Shown piece by piece: positions 35,745-44,955 of a DNA stretch of 64,000 bases. The DNA lies in the NCBI GenBank assembly GCA_009784975.1, contig WQXG01000001.1, positions 62,001-126,000 of the forward strand, given 5' to 3'. Below the pieces are notes generated by a model. It was not told the DNA's origin. It made no database searches and saw only the letters and a program-made list of their open reading frames with translations. This DNA is from Treponema sp. (GTDB lineage: Bacteria; Spirochaetota; Spirochaetia; Treponematales; Breznakiellaceae). The translations under genes were made by a program, and so were the position numbers. Each line of letters starts with the position of its first letter. Positions within the stretch are counted from its first letter, which is position 1.

Positions 35745-37007
35745 GTGCGGTTAGGAATCGCTGTTTTTTTGGTATTTTTTTCCCTTTTTTCGCTCTGGGC
35801 TGACGAAGCGCAGGACCTTTACGGGAATATTGCCGATTATTTGAATAAAATCTACGGAATCGATAATAATGCCGGATTAACCGCTTTTCCGGTTCTGAAT
35901 ATCCCCATTGGGGGGAGGGCAGAGGGTATTATTGCTTTTTCTGCCATTTCCGACGATGTTTCTTTTCTTGAGGCAAACCCTGCCGGCTCTTCGATGCTGG
36001 AAAGGACAGAATTGGCTTTTTTTCACAATAACTGGATAGCAGACACAAAGATAGAAGCGGTTGCCTTTGCTACACGTTTTGGAAATTTAGGCATTGCCGC
36101 CGGCGGTAAATTTTTGTATATGCCTTTTACCCAATACAATATTTACGGAGAACGTGTTTCCAGCGGCTATTATTCCGAAGGGGTGGCAATCCTTAACGCT
36201 TCCTATAATTTATTTTCCGGCTACTATTTTTCTGGATTATCCATTGGGATTAACTTAAAGGGCGCTTTCAGGATTATGCCCGATTATTCCGACTATTACG
36301 GCGATCTTTTAAGCGGTTCGGGAATAAGTCAGTCTGCCATTATGGCAATGGCAGATATTGGTTTTTTAACAAGGTTTAACTTTTTAAAATTTTATAATTC
36401 CAGGGAAAAGAACGCCTCTGCGGCTCTGGTGGTAAAAAACCTTGGTCCTCCGGCGCTGGGCGATCCTTTGCCAACCTCTGTCAGCGCGGCAATTTCTTAC
36501 AAGCCAATCCGCCCCGTTACCATTGGGTTTGATTTTACCTACCCTTTAAATTTGACGGATATCAGTCTATCTGAATTACCTTACGGGGCAATCGGCATTT
36601 CCGTAAACATTACAAACTTTTTATCTATGCGCGGCGGATTTATGTTCAAAGCCGGAAGCAGCCGTATTTCTATCGGCAGTGCCATTACTTTAAATAAAAT
36701 AGCAATAGATGTAAATTACACTCTGGATTTATTAACCCAGCTGCAGCCGCTTAACAGGGTGAGCCTTGCCATACGCCTGGATTTGGGTGACAGGGGACGT
36801 AAATATGTTTCTGATAAAGTTGATGATCTGTATCTCTTGGGGCTTGAAGCTTATTCCATAGGAAACCTTGACGATGCAAGATTATGCTGGGAGGAAGCGC
36901 TTCGCCTTAATCCCAGATACGATCCTGCGCGCGAGAGCCTTGCCATGCTGAATGACCGCGAAGATTTAACTCAAAGGATAGAAGACCTTTACAGGCTGGA
37001 TTTCTAA
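35745..37007 (+). CDS. UPF0164 / FadL-like outer-membrane protein
   Basis: A 420-aa protein with a signal peptide (LGIAVFLVFFSLFSLWA) and a beta-barrel-like body in the manner of the UPF0164 family known from treponemes, itself related to FadL/PorV-type outer-membrane barrels (AFSAISDDVSFLEANPAGSS, AVAFATRFGNLGIAAGGKFL). About 50 C-terminal residues form a TPR-like pair (GNLDDARLCWEEALRLNPRYDPARE). Start is GTG with a GAGAGG site. It is divergent from the large TPR-like gene. A transport role for hydrophobic substrates is known for FadL but unproven for this family. Confidence 0.85.
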   Translation: MRLGIAVFLVFFSLFSLWADEAQDLYGNIADYLNKIYGIDNNAGLTAFPVLNIPIGGRAEGIIAFSAISDDVSFLEANPAGSSMLERTELAFFHNNWIADTKIEAVAFATRFGNLGIAAGGKFLYMPFTQYNIYGERVSSGYYSEGVAILNASYNLFSGYYFSGLSIGINLKGAFRIMPDYSDYYGDLLSGSGISQSAIMAMADIGFLTRFNFLKFYNSREKNASAALVVKNLGPPALGDPLPTSVSAAISYKPIRPVTIGFDFTYPLNLTDISLSELPYGAIGISVNITNFLSMRGGFMFKAGSSRISIGSAITLNKIAIDVNYTLDLLTQLQPLNRVSLAIRLDLGDRGRKYVSDKVDDLYLLGLEAYSIGNLDDARLCWEEALRLNPRYDPARESLAMLNDREDLTQRIEDLYRLDF

Positions 37008-38594
37008 TTATTTTTTTCTGCGGAAAACTCTGTAATTTATATTCGGGAAAATATTGTGTTTTTTCTCCAGTGTTGTAAGCCATTCGGTACTGATGTAATT
37101 ACTGCCCAATGCTTCATAAATTGTAGTAAAGTTGCGCAGAGAGTTTTCTGCCTGATTACGCGCGTATTCTGTGGAGTCCTGCCTGTGAAGAAGAGCAGAC
37201 CAGTCACAGGATTGGGCAAGGAGGATTTCGCGTGCAGCCTGATTTAACGCGCGTTCCTTTAAACCTGTGTCATCCGGGAAACGTTCCGCAAGTTCTGTCA
37301 TACGCTCCATCGCGCGCGACAAGTGGCGGTATATCCAGTCATTTGATACATCCAGCCATGTTTCTGCGTAACCGTTAACCCCGCTTGATGAAAACTCAGG
37401 TTTTACCGCCTGAATGGAAGAAAGATCCTGTTTAAAAATATATTCGCTGGGACATACAAATTTAAAATCTTTTTGCTCTTCTGCCAATCTAAAAAGTTTT
37501 TCTATAAATTGCGGCGCTTCGTACCAGACAGGACAAGTCCAGGAATCTCCGATGTTATATGTATTAACGCTTATAGGCGCTTCATTCATATAATTTGAAA
37601 TTTCCTTAAGCCTGGTAATTGAATTATCCAAAAATTCTTTTGCATTTACCTCCGCTCTTTCAGAGGCAGCCTGCGGATTATAAATATTCTGGGTATTCGC
37701 CCAGTATTTATATCCTGTCCTGTGACGTTCGCCTTCTTTGCTAAGAAACGCTTTTACTGTTTCCGGCGGCAATTCATAACCGGCATCGCGGGCATTATTG
37801 CGGTATAGTTTATCCGCTGCGATTTTTTTTATTTCACGCACGGCATATAAATCTTTTGCAAGGATAAAAGTGCCGTTAGGTGTTTTTGCGGGGAAAAAGC
37901 AGCCTTTTTCCGGTGTTGGATTGCCGAATAAAAGTCCGTGTGTGTCCAAAATCGTATAAATATAATTGTAATCCCTTAGGTACGGTTCAAGCGCGGAATG
38001 CCAGCCAAGCGAAGGAAGCCAAAATCCCTGGGGAGCGCCTCCAAAATGACGGCGGTACATTGAGCCTGGAATTTCCATCTGAGCCTGCAATGATTCATGG
38101 TTGTGGCTGATAAACGGTAAAAATGCATAAGTAGCGCAGCTTGCAAGAATTTCAATTTTGCCTTTGCGTCTGAAAGAATCAAGGGCTTTAAGCAAATTTT
38201 TTTCATAGCGTTCGGTATATGCGGTTTTTCTGTTCGTTATCTGGCTAAGGTAATACTGAACCAGTTTATTTGCGCTTTTATCCTTGTGGGTGCGTTCCAG
38301 TTCCTGTTTGCCGAACTCAATTTGATTATCAATATAATACAGGTATTTTTTCTGAAGATGTTCATCGCTGAGCATATGGCATAAGACGGGAGATATTGCG
38401 AGCGCCATGCGGAACGGCACATGATCGTTTTCCAGGCGGTGTAAAGCATCAAGCAGGGGAAGCAGCGTTTCTGATACAAAATGAAAGAAACGATCTTCTT
38501 CGCCCTTTTGGTATAAATCATCTTCTTTACGGTATTCCCTTACAAACGGCAGGTGAGCTTCAAAAACAAGAGACATCGCATAACGGAATTCCAT
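37008..38594 (-). CDS. GH57-family protein with altered catalytic motifs
   Basis: A 528-aa protein with the layout of GH57 alpha-glucan branching enzymes/amylases. Motif 1 is reduced to FEAHLPFVR (one His short), motif 2 GKIEILASCATYAFLP is normal, motif 3 reads GFWLPSLGWHSALEP where the family has PECGY or PECAY, so the glutamate nucleophile is replaced, motif 4 is NIGDSWTCPVWYEAP and lacks the usual ELFGHWW signature, and motif 5 SCDWSALL with YAR is kept. It may be inactive or changed in chemistry. It follows DUF4912 by one base and is convergent with UPF0164. Confidence 0.8.
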   Translation of the reverse strand: MEFRYAMSLVFEAHLPFVREYRKEDDLYQKGEEDRFFHFVSETLLPLLDALHRLENDHVPFRMALAISPVLCHMLSDEHLQKKYLYYIDNQIEFGKQELERTHKDKSANKLVQYYLSQITNRKTAYTERYEKNLLKALDSFRRKGKIEILASCATYAFLPFISHNHESLQAQMEIPGSMYRRHFGGAPQGFWLPSLGWHSALEPYLRDYNYIYTILDTHGLLFGNPTPEKGCFFPAKTPNGTFILAKDLYAVREIKKIAADKLYRNNARDAGYELPPETVKAFLSKEGERHRTGYKYWANTQNIYNPQAASERAEVNAKEFLDNSITRLKEISNYMNEAPISVNTYNIGDSWTCPVWYEAPQFIEKLFRLAEEQKDFKFVCPSEYIFKQDLSSIQAVKPEFSSSGVNGYAETWLDVSNDWIYRHLSRAMERMTELAERFPDDTGLKERALNQAAREILLAQSCDWSALLHRQDSTEYARNQAENSLRNFTTIYEALGSNYISTEWLTTLEKKHNIFPNINYRVFRRKK

Positions 38595-38595
38595 A

Positions 38596-39246
38596 TTACC
38601 TCATTTTAACCTTAGTAATGGATAAGTCCTGCGCTCCTGACAGGCGGACTAACGGGTTGCCGCTCATTTCTGCAATACTTTCATTTTCATGCAGTTTCGG
38701 CAAATTAAAAATCTGCGAAGTTGCTATCTGATACTCTGTGTCTCCGTGAATTACATTTAATTTTATTAAATAACGCCCGGAATTTTTTGATGAATGTTCG
38801 GCAAATCCCAGATATCTTGCGCTGATAGGGCTTGAATCGATTAAAACAGTAAAGGAATTTGCTCTTGCCTGCTGTTCTGTTTCTCCTTCATTTAACGGGA
38901 TAACCCGCAGGCAATAACCTTTAAAATCACGAGCGTTCTCGTGCATTTCCCTGTCATGCCCCTTGATTTCCCAAAAAACAAAAGCCCAAAGCGGATCTCT
39001 AATTATCACCTCGATATAGGAGATATTGTATTGTTTTGGCAGCAAAACTGCTTCTGAATATGACGGATTTACTATAATATCTTCTTTTGTTTGTTTTTCT
39101 GCATTAACACATTCCAAAACTTCTTCGATAATAAAAATTCTTTCCAGCCCTGCGGGAATATCTACGCCGTAATTATCTGCTAATTTAATTAATTCTGCAG
39201 TGCTTAGGCTTTCCAGCCAGGCGCGCGAAACAGGGTTTTCTTCCAT
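38596..39246 (-). CDS. DUF4912 domain protein
   Basis: A 216-aa soluble protein. Residues about 10-45 form a small helical Rho_N/SAP-like unit (LSTAELIKLADNYGVDIP). The DUF4912 core follows at about 70-200 (YIEVIIRDPLWAFVFWEIK, CLRVIPLNEG, YLGFAEHSSKNSGRYLIKL). The function of DUF4912 is not established. It is translationally adjacent to the GH57-like gene, so the two probably act together, perhaps on a glucan; that is inference. The start lies 9 bases after a CACAAT -10 box without Shine-Dalgarno. Confidence 0.82.
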   Translation of the reverse strand: MEENPVSRAWLESLSTAELIKLADNYGVDIPAGLERIFIIEEVLECVNAEKQTKEDIIVNPSYSEAVLLPKQYNISYIEVIIRDPLWAFVFWEIKGHDREMHENARDFKGYCLRVIPLNEGETEQQARANSFTVLIDSSPISARYLGFAEHSSKNSGRYLIKLNVIHGDTEYQIATSQIFNLPKLHENESIAEMSGNPLVRLSGAQDLSITKVKMR

Positions 39247-39255
39247 ACTTCACGT

Positions 39256-39284
39256 ATTGTGGGGAAAAACAACAGGAAAGTCAA
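39256..39284 (-). promoter_or_regulatory. promoter of DUF4912-GH57
   Basis: On the minus strand TTGACT, a 17-bp spacer and CACAAT lie 9 bases before the ATG at 39246. There is no Shine-Dalgarno. The -35 abuts the end of the hybrid kinase gene. Confidence 0.5.
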
Positions 39285-39287
39285 GGG

Positions 39288-41846
39288 TCAGTTTATCTTT
39301 AAGTATATTCTTAATTTCTCGATAACTTTGTCTATGTCAAGCGGTTTGCCAAGATGATCGTCCATACCCGCTGCAAGACATTCCTCTATATCACTCTTAA
39401 AGACATTTGCGGTTAATGCAATTATGGGGATGCGCCTGTGTCTTCCGGTCTCTTCCTGTTTTGTTTCAAAAGCGCGTATATGCCGCGTTGCTTCATGTCC
39501 GTTCATTAATGGCATTTGCACATCCATAAAAATAATGTCGTATTCAGCGGAGGGGTTTCCCCAGGATGCTTCTACCATTTCCAGCGCTTCCTTGCCGTTT
39601 TCTGCGCAATCAATAACCAGCTCTGTTTCTTTTAAAAGCGCTATAAGAATTTCACGATTAATTTCGATATCTTCGGCAATCAGCAGCCGTTTGCCTTTAA
39701 ATTGACCGATGCTGACAGCATTGTTATCATTAATTTTGTTTTCTGTATCTAAATTTTCATTTGCGCCGCGCTGCGTTTTTACGGTAAAAATAAATTTTGC
39801 GCCCTTGCCAAGTTCCGACTCAACCCAAATTCTTCCGCCCATAAGTTCTATAATACATTTTGATATTGGAAGCCCGAGACCCGTTCCGCCGTATTGCCGG
39901 CTTGTTCCGGTTTCCGCCTGCTCAAAAGCATAAAATAATTTTTCGTGGTTTTCCGGAGATATGCCTATTCCGCTGTCTGTTACCTCGATTCGTAATTCAG
40001 AATTATTGTAATATGCTTCCAGGCGTATTTCGCCTTTTTCCGGCGTGAACTTTACCGCATTGGACAGTAAATTTGTAATTACCTGAATTAAACGCTGTTC
40101 ATCTCCAATTAAAGAGCGCGGTACATTGTTATCTATATTTATTATTAATCGCAGATGTTTTTCGTCTATACGGAAATTTACAATGGTTAACACCTTTTGC
40201 ACCATTTGTTCAAAGCTATATTCGACAGGAGAAAGCTCCAGCTTGTTAGCTTCGATCTTTGCCATGTCCAGTACATCATTGATTACGCCGAGCAAGTGGG
40301 AAGATGCGTCTCCGATTTTGTTTAATGCGTGGTTTTTTTGTTCAATATCGCCGGATTTTTTTCCTATGGTAGTCATGCCGATAATTGCGTTCATTGGAGT
40401 CCGCATCTCGTGGCTCATGTTTGCCAAAAATGTAGATTTTGCGCGGCTTTCGGCTTCAGCTTCCTGCCTTGCCAGAATTTCTACCATCGTTATATCCTGA
40501 ACAACTTCGATGTATCCTGCCGTTTTGCCGTCCATGTCTTTCAGGGTTTCAACATCAACCTGATAAGATGAATCTTTATGATTAAAAAATGTCTGTTTTA
40601 ACCCGCGCTTTGCGCAGGCGATACCGCAATTGGGAGTATTGCATATATCGGAATTCCACATCGAGCAATGTTTGCCGATCATATCCTCGCGTTTCATTCC
40701 CAAAAAGTTTTCTACAGCCTTGTTTACGAATGTCCAGTTCATATCCTTGTCGGTAACTGTGATGGGAAGCGGCGTGGCATCAAGGATTGTACTGTACCAA
40801 TGCGCCTGTTTAAGCACTTCTTTATGGTGTTTTTCTATTTCTACTGCCATTCTTTTTTCTTCGCGCAAATCGCGTCCGTATCCTACGGCTATTTGTTTTC
40901 CTTCGTATTCAATGCGCGTGAGAACGACTTCCATTGGAATAAGAGAGCCGTCCAGCTTTTGATTCATCCATTCAAAAACACATAAACCTTCTGTAAAGGT
41001 TGTGTCAAGCAGGAGACGCGCTCTTTCAGAAGTAAGCTGTCCGTTAGGCTGGTATTCCGGCGCAAGTTCCAGAAACCTGTCCATGTATGTTTGCTTATCC
41101 ATTTCAAAAAGTTTCAGCGCTGCTTCGTTGCAGTCAAAAACTTTGCCTTCTTTGCTCCAAAGGTTGCAAATAAGCGGCATGGTATCCAGTATGATCCTGA
41201 ATCGTTCATTTGCGGATTCTGCCGCTATGCGCTGTCTTTCCGTGTTAAACAAAACATTCTTTGCATCTGTTATATCCATCAGCGCACCGGCAAGGCGGAT
41301 AACATGACCTTCGCTGTCTCGTATGGCTTCGCCGTATGCGCGGGCATACAAACATTCACCGTCTTTTTTTATAAGTCTGTACTCTGAATCATAGGGCTTA
41401 TCGGTTGAGTCGGCAACATGTTTTACGACTTCGTTTACAGCTCTTTCCTGATCGTCCGGGTGCAGCCTGTTTTTCCAGCTGTCAAATACATTGGGAAAAT
41501 CAGCCTCGCTTGAATACCCCAGCATCCTTCTAAAATCATTTGACCATGTAAAAGTATTTTCCGGGTGGAGCATGTTGTTGTCTGTTATTCCAACATCCCA
41601 CAAGCCGATTTTTGTGGCTTTTACCACTGCGTTCAGCAGGGTAAGCTGTCTTTCGTTTTCTTCAAGTACGCTTATAAGTTTTTGTTCCTGCGCCAAACGC
41701 TCAGATTTAAGCATATTCATGACTCTGTCACGGGTTGCCATTACCATTTCCGAGCGGGCTATTATCTTCTCCTGAAGCGACAAAAGACGGCTCATTTTTT
41801 TTATTTGAAGCTGTAAACTTTCTACAGTTTTTAATTCATCGCTCAT
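39288..41846 (-). CDS. hybrid histidine kinase with three PAS domains
   Basis: An 852-aa protein without membrane helices. It has an N-terminal coiled coil, PAS1 (about 75-195), PAS2 (about 215-330) and PAS3 (about 350-455), HisKA (SHEMRTPMNAIIGM), HATPase (NLLSNAVKFTPEKG, DSGIGI, YGGTGLGLPIS) and a C-terminal receiver (IIFMDVQMPLMNGH). PAS3 carries a cysteine-rich insert (CNTPNCGIACAKRG), which suggests a metal or redox sensing pocket. It lies 5 bases downstream of the FIST gene in the same operon, so the FIST protein is its likely input partner. Confidence 0.92.
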   Translation of the reverse strand: MSDELKTVESLQLQIKKMSRLLSLQEKIIARSEMVMATRDRVMNMLKSERLAQEQKLISVLEENERQLTLLNAVVKATKIGLWDVGITDNNMLHPENTFTWSNDFRRMLGYSSEADFPNVFDSWKNRLHPDDQERAVNEVVKHVADSTDKPYDSEYRLIKKDGECLYARAYGEAIRDSEGHVIRLAGALMDITDAKNVLFNTERQRIAAESANERFRIILDTMPLICNLWSKEGKVFDCNEAALKLFEMDKQTYMDRFLELAPEYQPNGQLTSERARLLLDTTFTEGLCVFEWMNQKLDGSLIPMEVVLTRIEYEGKQIAVGYGRDLREEKRMAVEIEKHHKEVLKQAHWYSTILDATPLPITVTDKDMNWTFVNKAVENFLGMKREDMIGKHCSMWNSDICNTPNCGIACAKRGLKQTFFNHKDSSYQVDVETLKDMDGKTAGYIEVVQDITMVEILARQEAEAESRAKSTFLANMSHEMRTPMNAIIGMTTIGKKSGDIEQKNHALNKIGDASSHLLGVINDVLDMAKIEANKLELSPVEYSFEQMVQKVLTIVNFRIDEKHLRLIINIDNNVPRSLIGDEQRLIQVITNLLSNAVKFTPEKGEIRLEAYYNNSELRIEVTDSGIGISPENHEKLFYAFEQAETGTSRQYGGTGLGLPISKCIIELMGGRIWVESELGKGAKFIFTVKTQRGANENLDTENKINDNNAVSIGQFKGKRLLIAEDIEINREILIALLKETELVIDCAENGKEALEMVEASWGNPSAEYDIIFMDVQMPLMNGHEATRHIRAFETKQEETGRHRRIPIIALTANVFKSDIEECLAAGMDDHLGKPLDIDKVIEKLRIYLKIN

Positions 41847-41850
41847 ATTT

Positions 41851-43026
41851 TTATAACATACAGACTATTAGCGAGAAATTCTGCAGGTGATTTGCAAAAT
41901 TACCTCCGGGAAGCTCCTGGGGAAAGATTTCTCCTCCTGCATAAGCAATGTAAAAATTATTTGTATCGCCCAAAAGATCGCAGATTGTTTTGGATTCCAG
42001 TTCTCTTTGATTCGTTCCCATGAATTCAAGACGCGCCATGCAGGAATAAACGATAATATTTCTGCCGTTTAATTTTTCCAGGGTTTTATTTGCTATTTCG
42101 CTGCCTGTGAAAATAGTGTCCGATAATTCCAGTATGGCAAAACCTATTTTTGCCCCTTGCGGCACATGTCCGCCCATAACAGCTCCGCCCTGTCCGTCGC
42201 CGCCTATGCAAACACGCACAATAGTTGAACCATCTTTGAGTCTGGCTATCATCGGGGTAGAGTAAAGTTTTTCCAGATTGTCCTTTTTATCGATAAGCCC
42301 TATGGATATTACATAATCTTCCACAGACATTCCGTTTATGGAATGCAGAATATTGCCTTCCGATTTTGTAACAGTTGCCAATTCACCCATTATGTTTTTT
42401 TCAGGAACCGACATTGTTAAAAACGACGGGTTTACATTGCCTGTTATCGCGATAAGAGCCGCCGAGTGTTCATAGCTCTGTCCGTTGTAGAGAGTGTAAC
42501 ATCTGCTAAAATCAATTTCTTCTGAAAATGAAAATGCTCCGAAGACGGGAATATTCGGGAAAGAGCCGCTTATGTTATCCACAAAATCATCGGCGTTTAT
42601 TTTTAATACATGAAAAAAAGGAGCGAATGTCATAAGCATCGGAGGTTTTTCTTTAAGATTTTTGGAAACATCGCCGCATAGTTTTGCTGTTGCCTGTTTT
42701 AGATTTCCTCCGCCTATTTCTATTGGGTCAGAAATACCGGTGACAAAATCTACATCGTCGCCTGTAAGTATGTTAAGCATAAGCCCCATAGAACTTGCTT
42801 TTCCGGAAAGACGGATATAGGGAACTGTGATTCCGATAACATCAAAGGGCAGTTTTTCGCACAAAGCTTTAACAACCCCGCTGTCTATAAATTCGTAATA
42901 GCAATGCAAAATGCCTATAGTGTTTTTTAATAATGAATTTTTTAAATCCAGTTGATCTAAAATCCCGGTTATTGCCGTATCAATATCGTCAATTTCTTCA
43001 GTAAAGGCAGAAAACATTTTTATCAT
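41851..43026 (-). CDS. FIST domain signal-input protein
   Basis: A 391-aa soluble protein with FIST N (to about residue 215) and FIST C (about 220-370) domains; the motif GGDGQGGAVMGGHVPQGAK marks the family. FIST is a ligand-binding input module, thought to bind small molecules such as amino acids, and is often next to two-component or diguanylate genes. Here the next gene is a PAS hybrid kinase starting before any gap. AAGGA lies upstream of the start; ATG 43026 or the ATG 9 bases later could be used. Confidence 0.87.
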   Translation of the reverse strand: MIKMFSAFTEEIDDIDTAITGILDQLDLKNSLLKNTIGILHCYYEFIDSGVVKALCEKLPFDVIGITVPYIRLSGKASSMGLMLNILTGDDVDFVTGISDPIEIGGGNLKQATAKLCGDVSKNLKEKPPMLMTFAPFFHVLKINADDFVDNISGSFPNIPVFGAFSFSEEIDFSRCYTLYNGQSYEHSAALIAITGNVNPSFLTMSVPEKNIMGELATVTKSEGNILHSINGMSVEDYVISIGLIDKKDNLEKLYSTPMIARLKDGSTIVRVCIGGDGQGGAVMGGHVPQGAKIGFAILELSDTIFTGSEIANKTLEKLNGRNIIVYSCMARLEFMGTNQRELESKTICDLLGDTNNFYIAYAGGEIFPQELPGGNFANHLQNFSLIVCML

Positions 43027-43054
43027 AGCCGTTTTTCCTTAAATAATTAAATCA

Positions 43055-43127
43055 AGCCAAGAACGGGAATCGAACCCGTGACCTGCGCGTTACGAGTGCG
43101 CTGCTCTGCCAACTGAGCCATCTTGGC
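43055..43127 (-). tRNA. tRNA-Thr (anticodon CGT)
   Basis: A 73-base cloverleaf on the minus strand. The acceptor GCCAAGA pairs with TCTTGGC, the D arm has GCTCAGTTGGCAGAGC, the anticodon loop is CTCGTAA (CGT), and the T arm is ACGGGTTCGATTCCCGT. The top pair of the anticodon stem is an A-C mismatch. The discriminator is T and CCA is not encoded. Confidence 0.94.
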
Positions 43128-43137
43128 TGGTATTTAC

Positions 43138-43166
43138 AATATATCAGCTTTTGTTTATGGTTTCAA
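43138..43166 (-). promoter_or_regulatory. promoter of tRNA-Thr inside the galK 3' end
   Basis: TTGAAA, a 17-bp spacer and TATATT lie on the minus strand; the -10 ends 10 bases before the mature tRNA. The -35 hexamer is made of the last Leu-Lys codons of galK. Confidence 0.55.
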
Positions 43167-44354
43167 CCTGAGTTCCATCACGCCTTTTTGCCTGATTTGC
43201 AGCTGTGTCAAAGAGCCCGCTCCAAAGACTTTTTCCATATACTCGCGGTATACGTTTATAACATCCAGCGGGATATAAACCTGAATTGTGCCGGCAAATC
43301 CGCCGCCGTGAACCCGGCATGCGCCTTGTAGTTTTTGCCTGCGAAAAAAATCTTTTGTAAGAGCAAGGGCAGCGCTGATTCCCTGGCTTTTCGGAAAGTC
43401 ATGAGGTGCCCCCTGGGGTGCCCCCTTTGAATATACATTCTGCAGCAGTTTCCAGGAGGAATCGCCTGACTCGTTAACCAAATCAAGGTAAAACCCGAAT
43501 AATTCATGCTTTCCGGTGTTTTCCATTTTAATGAGGGTATTTGTCATGGCATCGACGCGGTCGTTTTCGTCAAAGAAGTGAAGTGAGCGGAGCAAAGCCC
43601 TGTCTCCCAGCGCTTTGCGTATTTCTGAAACAGAGGAAATAACAGTTTCCTTTTCCAGTTCCGCAAGTACGGACTTGCCGAAAAAAGAAGCAACGGCTTT
43701 CATTTCTGCGGGGATTGATGCGTAATCTGCGGTTAAATCCGCGTGGCTGCCGCCTGTGTTCACCACGCATAAAGCGTAACCTGCTGCAGCCGGATCAAAG
43801 CTGATTTGTTTTATAATGGGGAAGTCAGCATTTTTAAAGTCGATGGCAACAACGCCTCCTGCCGCGCATGCTATCTGATCCATCAATCCGCAGGGTTTTC
43901 CAAAATAGGCATTTTCCGCATACCGGCTAATCTGCGCGATTTCCAGCGGTGAAAGTTTTCCTTCTCCGTAAAGAGAATCAAAAATAAAGCAAATCAGCAC
44001 TTCTACAGCAGCCGATGATGAAAGACCGGAACCGGGAAGCACGGTTGAAGCTGCGTTAGCCGAAAATCCGCCTGTATTAAAACCGCGCCGGTTTAATTCA
44101 GCGGCAATTCCTCTTATAAGAGCTTCTGTTTTGCCCGTCTCCTGCGGCTTTGGATCTAAATCGGTTAAATCTACAGTTATATCATTGAATCCCGCAGAGC
44201 GGAAAAATACGATGTTGTCTTCTCGTTTTTGCACAACGGCAATATTATCCAGCTGAACGGATGCAGCCAATACTTTGCCTCTGTTATGATCTGTATGGTT
44301 TCCGGCAAGTTCCGTTCTTCCCGGCGCGCTGAACTTTCTGTCAGGCATTTTCAT
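43155..44354 (-). CDS. galK: galactokinase
   Basis: A 399-aa GHMP-family kinase that phosphorylates galactose to galactose 1-phosphate for the Leloir pathway. The galactokinase signature GRTELAGNHTDHN is at about residues 12-24 and the ATP-binding loop LPGSGLSSSAAVEV is in place, with GLMDQIACAAGG and the C-terminal HGGGFAGTIQVY motif. The length is typical. Its ATG lies 14 bases inside the pgsA 3' end, so the two are translationally coupled, although no other gal gene is nearby. A different GHMP sugar substrate cannot be excluded. Confidence 0.92.
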   Translation of the reverse strand: MKMPDRKFSAPGRTELAGNHTDHNRGKVLAASVQLDNIAVVQKREDNIVFFRSAGFNDITVDLTDLDPKPQETGKTEALIRGIAAELNRRGFNTGGFSANAASTVLPGSGLSSSAAVEVLICFIFDSLYGEGKLSPLEIAQISRYAENAYFGKPCGLMDQIACAAGGVVAIDFKNADFPIIKQISFDPAAAGYALCVVNTGGSHADLTADYASIPAEMKAVASFFGKSVLAELEKETVISSVSEIRKALGDRALLRSLHFFDENDRVDAMTNTLIKMENTGKHELFGFYLDLVNESGDSSWKLLQNVYSKGAPQGAPHDFPKSQGISAALALTKDFFRRQKLQGACRVHGGGFAGTIQVYIPLDVINVYREYMEKVFGAGSLTQLQIRQKGVMELRLKP

Positions 44355-44913
44355 TTCCCTTGCTTTTCAGGTAAATAAACAGATACTCAAAGAAAGATAC
44401 AACGGCAAGAACAACAGAGATAATAAAAACAACAAGAGCGCCTGTTTTAAAATACGGTAAAATATTTTCGCAGCATGATAGCCGCTCCATGCTGACTGCG
44501 AGCAGGGCAGCGCCTCCGGCTATGATATATGTTACAGTTTTAATTTTTCCGCTCATACGCGCGCCGAGTGTTATGCCTTTTTTCAGCATCAGGTTGCGCA
44601 GAAAAAGGATTCCAAATTCACGGTAGATAACCAGAACAAGAAGTATTGCCGGAAAAATACCGTCAATTACAAAACACAGAAAATAGGTAATTTGCACAAG
44701 CGTGTCCGCAAAAGGATCGAACAGTTTGCCAAAGTCGCTTGTAAGGTTAAGCTTCCGCGCTGCAAAACCGTCAAAAAAGTCGGTTATTTCTGAAACAACA
44801 AAAATAGCCCACAGTACGGGTATGCTCCAGCCTGCATGAGGCAGAAAATAAATGACAAAAAAAACCGGAGCAAGGATTATACGAAAAAGCGTTAATTGAT
44901 TGGCAAGATTCAT
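44341..44913 (-). CDS. pgsA: CDP-diacylglycerol--glycerol-3-phosphate 3-phosphatidyltransferase
   Basis: A 190-aa inner-membrane enzyme that joins CDP-diacylglycerol and glycerol 3-phosphate to phosphatidylglycerol phosphate. The CDP-alcohol phosphotransferase motif D-G-x2-A-R-x8-G-x3-D-x3-D is intact in FFDGFAARKLNLTSDFGKLF and the following DPFAD. About five membrane helices. AAGGGGG precedes the ATG. It lies 42 bases after der and overlaps galK by 14 bases. Confidence 0.92.
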   Translation of the reverse strand: MNLANQLTLFRIILAPVFFVIYFLPHAGWSIPVLWAIFVVSEITDFFDGFAARKLNLTSDFGKLFDPFADTLVQITYFLCFVIDGIFPAILLVLVIYREFGILFLRNLMLKKGITLGARMSGKIKTVTYIIAGGAALLAVSMERLSCCENILPYFKTGALVVFIISVVLAVVSFFEYLFIYLKSKGNENA

Positions 44914-44955
44914 GGAAGTCCCCCTTTTTAATTTTGTACCGAAGCAGCGGATGTG

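Noticed and set aside
37008-38594. GH57-like gene as a pseudogene
   Set aside because: No frameshift or stop, normal length, tight coupling to its neighbour and retention of other motifs argue for a working, changed protein.
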